The translations under genes and the position numbers were made by a program. Source: Oxynema aestuarii AP17 (lineage in GTDB: Bacteria > Cyanobacteriota > Cyanobacteriia > Cyanobacteriales > Laspinemataceae). From it: a DNA stretch of 64,000 nucleotides. Of this stretch, positions 49,445 to 58,077 are shown piece by piece. The notes under the pieces are model-generated. The model was not told the DNA's origin. It ran no database searches and saw only the letters and a list, made by a program, of their open reading frames with translations. Numbering within the stretch: position 1 is the stretch's first letter; every line of letters begins with the position of its first letter. The DNA lies in NCBI RefSeq assembly GCF_012295525.1, contig NZ_CP051167.1, forward strand, positions 4,013,501 through 4,077,500. Reading direction: 5' to 3'.

Positions 49445-49819
49445 AAGTTGAAACCTGGAAGACGGCGAACGGAGTTGAAAAGGGATCGAAATTCAATGTT
49501 TTTCAGTCGATTTCCCCAAACTTATTGAACTTAAAACAAGCGGGTTACAGAATAATCTTTTAGAAAAGAACTTCTTAAATCGGCGATCGCCCTTACAGAA
49601 ATCGCCATTTCTAATTCTAGCTTTCAAAATTTAAGGCTTCCTGAGCATGGCTTCGATCGGCGAAAATTGAGACGTCCCGATACAGGGAGGCTACGCCCGC
49701 TCAATGTACCCCGATGGCGAGAAGAGAATCCCAATAGCTCATTCTTCCCCCGGTCTATCCGGAATCCGCTAAATGCAGATAGTGTTTAATGGTGTGAACT
49801 GATTGAGGAGTGAGTGCAA
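49445..49819. other. Gene-free stretch between divergent cyclase and alr genes
   Basis: A gap of 375 bases with divergent genes on either side, so both promoters should lie here. It includes a fragment around 49670-49715 (GACGTCCCGATACAGGGAGG, then CTACGCCCGCTC) that looks like a degraded dispersed cyanobacterial repeat and recalls the CCCGATA-GGG unit at 24054 and 24413. No RNA gene is evident. Confidence 0.5.
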
Positions 49820-51007
49820 ATGCTCAGTTGGGAGGAGACGCCGAGTATTTCATCGATGCGCTGGGAACGGGCGTGGGTAGAAGTGAATTTATCGGCGATC
49901 GCCCACAATGTCCGGCAAATCCGCACCTTATTACCCCCGAACACCGAACTGATGGCGGTGATTAAAGCAGACGCTTACGGTCACGGCGCGGTTTCCGTGG
50001 CGCGAACGGTATTGAAAGCGGGGGCCAGTCGTCTCGGGGTCGCCACGATCCCCGAAGGGATCGAACTGCGCGAAGCCGGGATTCGATCGCCGATTTTGGT
50101 TTTGGGGGCGACCTACACCCCGGAACAACTGCAGGCGATGAGTCGCTGGCAGTTAGAACCCACCTTATGTTCGCCGAAACAAGCTTTAGTCTTTGCCGAA
50201 AGTTGCCGCGATCGCCCGATTCCGGTGCATTTAAAACTCGATACCGGAATGTCCCGTCTCGGCGTCCCCTGGCAGGAAGCCGCCCAATTTGTCGAGCTAG
50301 TGCGCGGCTTGCCTCACTTAAAGATAGCGAGTATTTACTCTCACTTCGCCACGGCGGACAGTCCCGATCGCGCGGTGATGGACTTGCAACACGGGCGTTT
50401 CCGACAGGCGATCGCCCAAATTCGCGAACTCGGTCTCGAATTGCCGCCCCTGCATTTAGCTAACTCTGCCGCTACGTTGAGCGATCGCGCCACTCACTAC
50501 GACCTGGTGCGCGTCGGTCTGGCGATTTACGGTTTGTATCCCGCCCCCCATTTAAGCGGCGCGATCGCCCTCCAAACCGCCTTACAGGTCAAAGCGCGGG
50601 TCACTCAAGTGAAAACCGTAGCCGCCGGAACCGGGGTCAGCTACGGTCATCGTTTCGTCACCGACCGCGAAACCCGCCTCGCCGTCGTCGGGATCGGCTA
50701 CGCCGACGGCGTACCGCGCCATCTCTCCGACCGGATGCAGGTTTTAATTCGCGGTGGTCGGGTGCCGCAAGTTGGCGCGATTACGATGGATCAAATCATG
50801 CTCGACGTCACCGACATCCCCCAAGTCGATGTCGGCGACGTGGTGACCCTCCTCGGACGCGACGGCGACGAGACGATCTCCGCCGACGACTGGGCCGCAA
50901 CCCTCGGGACGATTTCCTGGGAAATTCTGTGCGGTTTCAAGCACCGTTTGCCTCGGGTGGCGATCGCCGAAGAACGGCGCCCTCGCGAATCGAAGCTGCG
51001 ATCGTAA
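49820..51007 (+). CDS. alr: Alanine racemase
   Basis: A 395-residue PLP enzyme that interconverts L- and D-alanine for peptidoglycan. The PLP lysine is Lys 49 in MAVIKADAYGHGA, the catalytic tyrosine lies in GVSYGHRF, and the conserved VGIGYADGVPR and GAITMDQIMLDVTD segments are present. GAGGAG at 49805-49810 is 9 bases before ATG 49820, so this start is preferred over GTG 49814. Cytoplasmic. The next gene is convergent. Confidence 0.96.
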   Translation: MLSWEETPSISSMRWERAWVEVNLSAIAHNVRQIRTLLPPNTELMAVIKADAYGHGAVSVARTVLKAGASRLGVATIPEGIELREAGIRSPILVLGATYTPEQLQAMSRWQLEPTLCSPKQALVFAESCRDRPIPVHLKLDTGMSRLGVPWQEAAQFVELVRGLPHLKIASIYSHFATADSPDRAVMDLQHGRFRQAIAQIRELGLELPPLHLANSAATLSDRATHYDLVRVGLAIYGLYPAPHLSGAIALQTALQVKARVTQVKTVAAGTGVSYGHRFVTDRETRLAVVGIGYADGVPRHLSDRMQVLIRGGRVPQVGAITMDQIMLDVTDIPQVDVGDVVTLLGRDGDETISADDWAATLGTISWEILCGFKHRLPRVAIAEERRPRESKLRS

Positions 51008-51028
51008 CCGATTTTCGGGCAGAATCAC

Positions 51029-51056
51029 CAAAAAAATAACCCGCACGGGCGGGTTA
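51029..51056 (-). terminator. Rho-independent terminator of the glycosyltransferase gene
   Basis: On the minus strand TAACCCGC, a 4-base loop and GCGGGTTA are followed by a run of seven Ts. The stem is 8 bp. It lies after the stop of the glycosyltransferase gene at 51093; on the plus strand there is no T run after the stem, so it acts mainly on the minus strand. Confidence 0.85.
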
Positions 51057-51092
51057 ATGCGATCGCCGAACTGCTGAAATCGTTACAAGGCT

Positions 51093-52370
51093 TTAGGCGC
51101 TCGCTTTCAGGGTTACGGGGGCGGTTTTCTCCGCCAGGACGCGGTTGTAAAGGTCGCTCAACTGGCTCGCTACCCCATCCCAGCTAAATTTCGCTTCTAC
51201 CCGGGCGCGGGCCGCTTGACCGAGGCGATCGCGCCATTCTCGATCGCCTAAAATGCGATCGATCGCTTCGGCGAAGGCGCCGTCATCTTTCGGCGGACAC
51301 AGCAGTCCGGTTTCTTCGGACTTGACCGTAAACTGCAAGCCGCCGACGTCGCTGGCAATGACTGGAGTCCCACTCGCCATCGCTTCGATCGCCACTAAAC
51401 CAAACGGTTCGTAATGACTGGGAACGACGGAAACATCCGCAGCCGCATAGTACACCGGAAGCAGTTCGTCAGAAATTCGTCCGGGGAAGGTCGTTATCTC
51501 GCTCAATCCCAATTCGTTGACGATCCCTTCGATGCGATCGCGCTCGATCCCGTCGCTGTGTCCGGGACGCGAACCGCCACCGATAATTAACTGTAAATTA
51601 CCTTGGGCGCGGATTTGGGTTTGGGCGATCGCCCGCACTAAGGTTTCGATCCCTTTGCGGCGATCGAACCGTCCGATATAAAAGGCAATGTTTCGATCTT
51701 GTTCCAACCCCAATTGGTTTCGGGCTTCGGCTTTGGACATCGCCCGGAAGCGACGAATATCCGTACCGCAGGGGATGATTTCAATGGTTCCTCGTTCGGA
51801 AACCAGCGATCGCATGTGTTCGCATTCTTGCGGACTGGTCGCGACAATACATTCCGCCGTTTCCAAACAGGTTTTTTCTACATTTAAGCGAGTCGTGGCG
51901 ATCGCCGGAATCGCTTCGACGGCTTGATATTTGACCGCGCCTAAAGAATGGTACGTATGCAGTTGTACTAAGGGTTGGTATTTTTTTAATTCCATCCCCA
52001 CCCAGGCAGACAGCCAGTAATTGGTATGGATTACGGGGTAATGAATGCCTTCGCGTTCTTGAAATTTAACAAACTCCTCAACAAAGGTCGGTAAATCATC
52101 AAAAATGTCATTTCTGGGGATGAACTCTTCCGGTCCGGCGACTAAACGAATCGTGCGACAATTCGGAGCGTGTTCGACGATTTCGCGATCGTCGCGATGG
52201 GATTTGCGGGTAAATAGATCGACCGTCCAGCCCCGTTTGGCTAAGGCTTCGCCCACTTGGCGCACGTAAACATTTTGTCCCCCCGCTTCTTCTTTCCCGA
52301 TCTCCACAGCCGGATCGCCATGAACCGAGATCAAAGCAATGTGTTTGCGATCTTCAGTAGCCATCTTCAT
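51093..52370 (-). CDS. Sucrose-phosphate-synthase-like GT4 glycosyltransferase
   Basis: A 425-residue GT-B enzyme. The N-terminal ALISVHGDPAVEIGKEEAGGQNVYVRQVGEAL and the HTNYWLSAWVG motif are shared with sucrose-phosphate synthase and related cyanobacterial sucrose or trehalose-type glycosyltransferases. The donor site is HYEPFGLVAIEAMASGTPVIA (EX7E). It lacks the C-terminal phosphatase domain of bifunctional enzymes. It probably uses a nucleotide sugar in the cytoplasm; whether the product is sucrose-6-phosphate is not certain. MKMATED gives two start ATGs (52370 and 52364); neither has a good ribosome site. Confidence 0.88.
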   Translation of the reverse strand: MKMATEDRKHIALISVHGDPAVEIGKEEAGGQNVYVRQVGEALAKRGWTVDLFTRKSHRDDREIVEHAPNCRTIRLVAGPEEFIPRNDIFDDLPTFVEEFVKFQEREGIHYPVIHTNYWLSAWVGMELKKYQPLVQLHTYHSLGAVKYQAVEAIPAIATTRLNVEKTCLETAECIVATSPQECEHMRSLVSERGTIEIIPCGTDIRRFRAMSKAEARNQLGLEQDRNIAFYIGRFDRRKGIETLVRAIAQTQIRAQGNLQLIIGGGSRPGHSDGIERDRIEGIVNELGLSEITTFPGRISDELLPVYYAAADVSVVPSHYEPFGLVAIEAMASGTPVIASDVGGLQFTVKSEETGLLCPPKDDGAFAEAIDRILGDREWRDRLGQAARARVEAKFSWDGVASQLSDLYNRVLAEKTAPVTLKASA

Positions 52371-52999
52371 TGTTTACCCAAATTCTACAAAAGTTAGGAA
52401 TGAATTTTGTTTTTTAAATTCACATCCAACTCGATCGCAACCCGTGCGGACTGTTCGGCTCTACTGTTTGTTAAAGCTTCAATAAAGCGCGTCGCTACGG
52501 GATGACTCCTTACCTTATTGAACTGGCATGAAAACTCAATTGATTCGAGGATCGGACGGGGGATCCCAGCGCCGTCTCTGTTAACTTCTAACCTCCTGCC
52601 TCAATCAGAAGTTGGCCTTGCCGCTCTCGATTGGATTCCACTTCTTTTGTTCCTCCCTCCGGGTAATCCATTGGCGATGTTTTGCTGGTGAATGGTCTTG
52701 CCCATCTCCCGTCCCGGTGTAAGCGGTTACCGTTTTTGAGGAATTGAGTATGATTTTAGTTTGGAGTAGGCTAATTTTAGCATATTTTAAGATTTCAGGG
52801 TCAAATGGGGACTGATACCTTGAAATGGGGTCAAAAGAGGGAGCGAAAACGGGGGCGATCGCCCGGGTCAAACCCCCATCTTTTCCGATGGTTGGTGCGC
52901 TCACGGGGCGATCGCGGCGCGAGGGGAGGGGGTCGATCGCTCTCAATGTCTTACCAGGAGGGGCGATCGAAAAATCTCCCCAATTCCCTGGGGGAGACA
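52371..52999. other. Gene-free stretch before tRNA-Ser
   Basis: About 630 bases with no convincing gene. It contains HIP1-type sites, a short direct repetition of a GGGTCAAA/AATGGGG sequence around 52798-52840 and weakly open frames on both strands. The frames (for example minus-strand 52605-53006) have no ribosome site, and their composition does not look coding. Confidence 0.5.
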
Positions 53000-53028
53000 T
53001 TCCCATGCTCGAAAAGATATGTTATGAT
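53000..53028 (+). promoter_or_regulatory. Candidate sigma-70-type promoter of tRNA-Ser
   Basis: TTCCCA (53000-53005) and TATGAT (53023-53028) are separated by 17 bases; the -10 matches the consensus in five of six positions and the -35 in four. The -10 ends 16 bases before the mature tRNA, which puts the start site about 8-10 bases ahead of it, as is usual for tRNA genes. Confidence 0.6.
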
Positions 53029-53044
53029 GCTTACCTAGCGACCT

Positions 53045-53136
53045 GGAGAGGTGGCTGAGTGGTTGAAAGCGACAGATTGCTAATCTGTTTTACGGTAGGT
53101 AACTCCGTAACGAGGGTTCGAATCCCTCCCTCTCCG
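53045..53136 (+). tRNA. tRNA-Ser (anticodon GCU)
   Basis: A 92-base cloverleaf: acceptor arms GGAGAGG (53045-53051) and CCTCTCC (53129-53135) pair fully, with G73 as the discriminator, the serine identity base. The anticodon loop TTGCTAA between ACAGA and TCTGT gives GCT, reading AGC/AGU. A long variable arm (ACGGTAGGTAACTCCGT) and the T loop GGTTCGAATCC are present. The 3' CCA is not encoded (TTC follows). Confidence 0.97.
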
Positions 53137-53172
53137 TTCCGATAAGAGAGCCAAAATCAATTTTCAAAAGGC

Positions 53173-53204
53173 AACAGCCAAAGTCTTTTTTGACCTTGGC
53201 TGTT
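53173..53204. terminator. Hairpin between tRNA-Ser and the convergent membrane-protein gene
   Basis: AACAGCCAAAGTC (53173-53185) and GACCTTGGCTGTT (53192-53204) pair over 13 bases with one mismatch around a T-rich loop. It lies between two convergent genes, so it could end either transcript; the T runs after the stem are short on both strands. Confidence 0.55.
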
Positions 53205-53255
53205 TCGTCGTAGAACGGCTTTGTCAACCCCCTCATGTCCGTCGGTCGAACCGAA

Positions 53256-53933
53256 TCAAAAGGTGTAGCCTCCACCGACCATCACGCCGAGTTCGAGTTC
53301 TTCGACATAGCCGAGATTGACGCCGACGGTCGCCGTAAAGTTGGAGGTTAACGCCGTATCTAAACCGACGGTTCCGAAACCGCCGAGAAAGTTATCGGAA
53401 TTGGGAGAAAGGGCCAATCCTCCGCCTAAATACGGGGCGATCGTGGCGCGGGCGACCTCTTCCGTATCTTGTAAAGGAAAATCGACGGTGACGGGCAGTA
53501 AAAACATCAAGTCATCGCCAAACAAGATCGCCGGACGGGCGGAAACCTGTTCGAGGAGTCCGATTTTACTGATGACGGCAAAATTACCGTTCCCCAAAGG
53601 GCTGCCCCCGTCTTCGTTAAAGCCGATATTGACCCCAATTCCGAGATAACTCGGACCGGAACGAGTGCGGCGACCGGGTTCGATCTCTCTATTTTGGGCA
53701 ATATTTTGAGCGACATCTTGGGCGACATGTTGGGCGACGGGGGAACTTTCCGGGGTCGGGAGGGGAGACCAGGGGCGCTCGACCTGGCGCGATCGCGTGC
53801 CGGACAAGGAAGCAGAAAGCGGCTCTACCCCTCGTTCGGAAAGGGTTTCCGGTTGCGATAACGCCGGGGACGAACCGAACCCACTCCAGAGGGCGATCGC
53901 CGCGATCGCATAAAAACAACGCTGGATCCACAT
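53256..53933 (-). CDS. Probable outer-membrane beta-barrel protein
   Basis: A 225-residue protein from ATG 53933, with AGGAGGAGG 9 bases upstream, a very good ribosome site. A signal peptide ends near SSPALSQ. A Ser/Pro/Val-rich region with repeated QDVAQ units follows. The C-terminal 130 residues have alternating hydrophobic and polar residues (YLGIGVNIGFNEDGGSP... TATVGVNLGYVEELELGVMVGGGYTF) and end in an aromatic residue (Phe), as outer-membrane beta-barrels do. No family was recognised. The beta-lactamase-like gene lies upstream on the same strand, 59 bases away. Confidence 0.75.
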   Translation of the reverse strand: MWIQRCFYAIAAIALWSGFGSSPALSQPETLSERGVEPLSASLSGTRSRQVERPWSPLPTPESSPVAQHVAQDVAQNIAQNREIEPGRRTRSGPSYLGIGVNIGFNEDGGSPLGNGNFAVISKIGLLEQVSARPAILFGDDLMFLLPVTVDFPLQDTEEVARATIAPYLGGGLALSPNSDNFLGGFGTVGLDTALTSNFTATVGVNLGYVEELELGVMVGGGYTF

Positions 53934-53992
53934 GAATATTAGCCTCCTCCTACGCCATATTTTTGATAAGCCTCGATCGCCATTGTGGCACT

Positions 53993-54928
53993 TCACACTT
54001 CCCCGAGGGCTTCGACGACTTGCTGCGAAATAAACGGCAAAACTGCTTCACTGCAACTTTGGGCCTTACCTTCGGTGAAAACGACCAATAAATAAGGCTG
54101 TTTGCCGTCAATTTCGATATAAGCCGCATCGTGACGGACTTGACTGGTCAATCCCGCTTTCGACCACAAGCGCGCCTGTTGGGGCAATCCACCGCCGAGA
54201 AACCCGGTAACCTGATTTTCCGGATCGGCTTCCAACGCTTTTGCGTCGAGCGATCGCCGCATCAAGCCCATCATCCCTTGAGACCCTTCCGACGAAACCG
54301 CGACCCCGCCGACGATCGCGTGTAGCAGCCGCGCCGTGGCGTTGGTGGTCAGCATGTTGCGATTTTCCATTAATTCCCCTAAGAAAGCCCGCTCGCGCCC
54401 GTAAGCCCCATCACACCAGGTTTTTTGATTGACGTTGATGCTTTCAAACTCGGGCCAGCCGAAATTCTGTAAGTAACGGTTGACCAGGTTGCGCTGCTGT
54501 TTCCACGTTTCAAACGGTCCGGCGGGTAACTCCGGTCCGCTTGTCGTTCCGGTGAGCACGTCTACCACCAGGGACGTCGCATCGTTACTCGAATCGACGA
54601 TCGTATCGCGCAAGGCCCGTTCGAGTTCCGCCGAAGGGGCGATCATCCCTTTTGCCAACCATTCGTAAGTGGCGACGAGATAAAACAGTTTGACCACACT
54701 CGCCGGATAAATGCGTTCGACGCCGCGATAGTGAAAGCCTCGGATTTCGTGTTTCCAAAACGCTTCCGGGCTGAGGGCTCCTCCGGTATTGACCGGAACC
54801 GGGTTATCGTAAACCAGCCAGGTCATGGCAATTTGGTTGCGCGCCAGATGGGAAAATTGGGTCCAAGTGGCTTCCAAGATGCGATCGCCCAAGCGTTGGA
54901 GTTGTTCGTCTTTGCGGAAAAAAGTCAT
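53993..54928 (-). CDS. Class A beta-lactamase-fold serine hydrolase
   Basis: A 311-residue protein from ATG 54928 with the three motifs of the serine beta-lactamase/transpeptidase-like fold: Ser77-x-x-Lys80 in YPASVVKLFY, an SxN-like element in DSSNDATSLV, and K-x-G in WSKAGLTS. No signal peptide is visible, which is unusual for an enzyme acting on peptidoglycan or antibiotics. The class A omega-loop Glu was not identified, so hydrolysis of beta-lactams cannot be inferred. It may be a cytoplasmic peptidase-like enzyme. GAGAGAAG precedes the ATG closely. Confidence 0.82.
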   Translation of the reverse strand: MTFFRKDEQLQRLGDRILEATWTQFSHLARNQIAMTWLVYDNPVPVNTGGALSPEAFWKHEIRGFHYRGVERIYPASVVKLFYLVATYEWLAKGMIAPSAELERALRDTIVDSSNDATSLVVDVLTGTTSGPELPAGPFETWKQQRNLVNRYLQNFGWPEFESINVNQKTWCDGAYGRERAFLGELMENRNMLTTNATARLLHAIVGGVAVSSEGSQGMMGLMRRSLDAKALEADPENQVTGFLGGGLPQQARLWSKAGLTSQVRHDAAYIEIDGKQPYLLVVFTEGKAQSCSEAVLPFISQQVVEALGEV

Positions 54929-55066
54929 CTTCTCTCGTTGAATAACTAAATATGTTGACCGAGATCGGGACAATGAGGAGCGGCCAGCAAATTGATTGGG
55001 TGCGTCGGTACTCGTCAGTTGTTGTCTCGTCGCGGGTCAATCGCAAACCTTGAAAGGAAAGGATCT

Positions 55067-55852
55067 ATGGTTTCTTCTCGCCCACTCCACAAGAGTCCAG
55101 CCATGCAACCGAGGGAAAAGGTCGAGTACCAATGCCGTGCCAATCTGAATCTCTATGATTCCCCGAAATGCGACACCCTCGCAACTCAAGCGGCTGCGGG
55201 ACGCCATTTACGGATCGTTCCACTCGATCCCCAGCGTCGGGAACGGGCAGGGATCGAGGCGATTCCGGTGCGCCTGTGCGAGGATGACTATCCCGGCTGG
55301 TTGAAGCCGGAAGACGGCCAATATTTGGAAAAAGTGGCGACGCCTTATCGGGCGATCGCGCGATCGCGCGAGGAGATCGAACGGCATCTCGCGGCGATCC
55401 TTGCTTTTACCGAAGGGGCCAAAGCAACCCCCAATTATTATCTTTGGGGAGGTACCCTCGCCCCGAATTACGATTGTTCCGGGTTGATGCAAGCGGCGTT
55501 TATGAATGGGGGTCAGATTTGGCTGCCCCGAGATGCCTACCAGCAGGAAGCGTTTACGGAGGCGATCGCCCTCAAAGACTTGCAGCCCGGGGATTTGGTG
55601 TTTTTCGGCGAGCGCGACAAAGCGACTCACGTGGGCCTGTACCTCGGCGACGGTCGCTATATCCACAGTTCGGGAAAGGAAGGCGGACGCAACGGGATCG
55701 GGATTGACGTGCTTTCGGCGAAGGGCGATCGGGTCAGTCGCTTTTATTTCGCCCAATTACGGGGCGCGGGTCGGGTGATGGCGAGTTATTTACCGAAAAA
55801 ATCCGGCGATCGCCCGGCGCGGACTCAAAATCCCTCCCCCGGAACTCCATAA
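55067..55852 (+). CDS. NlpC/P60-family cysteine peptidase
   Basis: A 261-residue protein from ATG 55067, with AAAGGA shortly upstream; an earlier in-frame ATG at 54992 has no ribosome site. The N-terminal 130 residues form SH3-like repeats (YQCRANLNLYDSPKCDTLATQ). The C-terminal domain has the catalytic Cys in YDCSGLMQAAF, His in THVGLYLGDG and a third polar residue in YIHSSGKEG. Members cut the gamma-D-glutamyl-diaminopimelate bond of peptidoglycan. No signal peptide is seen, so export may be non-classical or the start may differ. Its last 28 bases overlap the convergent glycosyltransferase gene. Confidence 0.9.
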   Translation: MVSSRPLHKSPAMQPREKVEYQCRANLNLYDSPKCDTLATQAAAGRHLRIVPLDPQRRERAGIEAIPVRLCEDDYPGWLKPEDGQYLEKVATPYRAIARSREEIERHLAAILAFTEGAKATPNYYLWGGTLAPNYDCSGLMQAAFMNGGQIWLPRDAYQQEAFTEAIALKDLQPGDLVFFGERDKATHVGLYLGDGRYIHSSGKEGGRNGIGIDVLSAKGDRVSRFYFAQLRGAGRVMASYLPKKSGDRPARTQNPSPGTP

Positions 55853-57375
55853 GCGCTCGATCGCAGGCGATCGTCCGAGGGGGTGGCCCGGTCTTCGCGA
55901 GGGGTCACCAAAAACAGTTGCAGGTTGTCCAAATCTCGATATTCGCGCACGTTAAATTGACGCTCTACTGCGGTTTTCAGGGGTTCGCGATTGTCTCGAA
56001 TGATATTGGCGGCGATCCAGAGACGGGAGGAAATCGGCGGGAGGCGATCGAGCCACGTAGCGATCGCGGCGGCGTCGAGATCTTCAATTAATGCCTCCCG
56101 TTCGACGATCTCGGCAGAGCCTTGGTAGTAGTGGTCTAGGGGCAACCGGGGCCGGGTATGTTGGATCGCCCAAACGACTACATCCCCGGGTTGTTCTTGG
56201 GTTTCGATCGTTTCGACGAAGGTTCGGTAGTCGGTGCGATCGTCCACGGTGTAGTAGTGGTGCAAGCCGCCACCGACGGCGATTAGATAGGCAATGGCGA
56301 TCGCCACCGCAGGGATCCGCCATTGTCGCCACAACCGCGTCCATCCCGCCGCGAGCAACACGAAGGCAAAGGGCGCGGCGAACAGTAAATAGCGCGTCAC
56401 CCACAAGGAGAGCGAAATTTGGGAAAAAAGGAAAATTTCGCCGATGGGGATGGCAAACCACGCTAACGGCCAAAATAAGCGCGAATCCCGATGTTTTTGT
56501 AGCAGGGCTGCACCCGGCAAGGCGACCAAAACGAGGGTAAATAGTTTGTAAAAGTTGGCGGCGATCGCGTCGGACTGTACCGCAAACGGCCAGACGGTGT
56601 AAAACTTGAACAGGCGCACCAGATCGGCGACTCCGGGCGATTGGCGGTTGGCGACGTGATCCGATCGAGCGTATCTGGAATCGGGATCGATCTCTTGCAA
56701 GGTCGTCAACAAGGAAGGCACCCACAGGGCGCCGAGGACGGCAAAGGCGACGCCAAAGGGGATGTAGGTGCGCGGTCGTTTGCGGTAGATCCATAAAATG
56801 AGGGCGGCGTCGGCGACGGTCAGGGTGACGTTGAGGGGAACGGCGAGCATCGCCAACCAGCGCAACAAAATCCACGCGCCGATCGCCCGGGGTTGGGGTC
56901 GTTCTAAGGCATAGGTGAGGGCGAGACTGCCCGCAATGCACAGAAATGCACTCAAAACGTACATTCGCACTTCTTGGGCGTGATTGATGACGAGCGGCGA
57001 CAGGGCGAATAATAAGGCGGCGATCGCCCCTTCCGCTTTGCCCGCGATCCGACAGCCGAGCCAATAGAGCAAAACGACTGCCCCCAAGCCGAATAATACC
57101 GACAGGCTTCGCAACCACGCATCGGAGGTTCCGAACTGAACCCAGACGCTCAAAAGTATGTAATAAAGCGGGCGCATCAGGTTTCTCGGGGGTAAGCCGC
57201 GACCGTCGCGCACGTCGCCGAGACTGATGAGTTCGTCAATCCAGAAGCTTTCGTCGTCAATGCGATAAAAAAATACAATCGCCGCGATCGCTACAATGAT
57301 GCCGATGGGCAACCATGGAGCGATCGTCTGTTTTTGTCTGAATTTATCCAAAAATACGGGATGATTTGAGTTCAT
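55825..57375 (-). CDS. Integral-membrane glycosyltransferase (GT39/GT83, PMT/ArnT-like)
   Basis: A 516-residue protein with about ten membrane helices and the GT-C signature near the first periplasmic loop: ESFWIDELISLGD has the acidic D-E pair, and RPLYYILLSVWVQFG is the conserved segment that follows. Members move a sugar from a polyprenyl-phosphate carrier to lipid A, a protein or a glycan on the outer face of the inner membrane. ATG 57375 is used; an ATG three codons earlier (57384) is equally possible. The 3' end overlaps the NlpC/P60 gene by 28 bases. Confidence 0.87.
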   Translation of the reverse strand: MNSNHPVFLDKFRQKQTIAPWLPIGIIVAIAAIVFFYRIDDESFWIDELISLGDVRDGRGLPPRNLMRPLYYILLSVWVQFGTSDAWLRSLSVLFGLGAVVLLYWLGCRIAGKAEGAIAALLFALSPLVINHAQEVRMYVLSAFLCIAGSLALTYALERPQPRAIGAWILLRWLAMLAVPLNVTLTVADAALILWIYRKRPRTYIPFGVAFAVLGALWVPSLLTTLQEIDPDSRYARSDHVANRQSPGVADLVRLFKFYTVWPFAVQSDAIAANFYKLFTLVLVALPGAALLQKHRDSRLFWPLAWFAIPIGEIFLFSQISLSLWVTRYLLFAAPFAFVLLAAGWTRLWRQWRIPAVAIAIAYLIAVGGGLHHYYTVDDRTDYRTFVETIETQEQPGDVVVWAIQHTRPRLPLDHYYQGSAEIVEREALIEDLDAAAIATWLDRLPPISSRLWIAANIIRDNREPLKTAVERQFNVREYRDLDNLQLFLVTPREDRATPSDDRLRSSAYGVPGEGF

Positions 57376-57483
57376 CGATCTCACGGAGGTGTTGCAAGGA
57401 TCGCCCCATAGGGGTGCGGATTTTCACGGAGTCACTCGAAGCTGGCGAGGCGGGCGATCGCCCCAGGTTGAAGCGCGCTCGCT

Positions 57484-58056
57484 TTATCGAGATTTGCGCA
57501 AATGATAACCGATTTTTTGGCCGAGATAATAACTGCCAACCAGGGCAGGAGTGAGAATTAAGATTTCGCGCAAAACTCCGAAGAAATTATGCCAACTTAA
57601 AATAGCGTCGAGCATTCCTAAAGCCGGATCGAAATAGTCAAAGCGGGCAAAAATGGCGATCGGAAACGCAAAATAATCGAAGGAGAACGGCCAAAAGGCT
57701 TGCACTCCCGTGGGAGGGAAGGGATCGGCAACGAGCATGTCGAGCAGAATATGGGACAGATACAGTCCCCCGGTATAAACTCCCCAGAGTCGATGCGGTT
57801 TCAAGCCACGAGATTTGGCGATCGCCCAGACCGATCCGGCGATCGCCATCCCTACAAAAATACTGTGGGTTGCATCTCGATGAAATTCCGACGGATCGCC
57901 GTATAACATTAATCCCGGGAGAATATCGAGGTCCGGTAAATTGGCGATCGCCACGCAACTCGCCAACCACCAGCGACGTTGTTGGGGTGGGATTCGTTCT
58001 CGACCGAGTAAAAATCCGCACAGTCCGGCGAGGGTATGTCCGACAGGAGAAGGCAT
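57484..58056 (-). CDS. Membrane-bound metal-dependent hydrolase-like protein (DUF457/YdjM-like)
   Basis: A 190-residue protein from ATG 58056 (an ATG five codons upstream is in frame). It has four to five hydrophobic helices and conserved HTLAGL, NLPDLDILPG, HRDATHSIF and SHILLDML motifs, a His/Asp set that is the signature of the DUF457/YdjM family, once annotated as metal-dependent hydrolases. The function is unproven. It lies directly downstream of the FG-GAP protein gene on the same strand, so the two may be cotranscribed. Confidence 0.85.
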   Translation of the reverse strand: MPSPVGHTLAGLCGFLLGRERIPPQQRRWWLASCVAIANLPDLDILPGLMLYGDPSEFHRDATHSIFVGMAIAGSVWAIAKSRGLKPHRLWGVYTGGLYLSHILLDMLVADPFPPTGVQAFWPFSFDYFAFPIAIFARFDYFDPALGMLDAILSWHNFFGVLREILILTPALVGSYYLGQKIGYHLRKSR

Positions 58057-58077
58057 AGGCGATCGAAACAATAGAGT

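Noticed and set aside
52605-53006. 133-residue minus-strand frame and opposing short plus-strand frames
   Set aside because: No ribosome site, non-coding-like composition, overlap with the tRNA promoter region and no motif.
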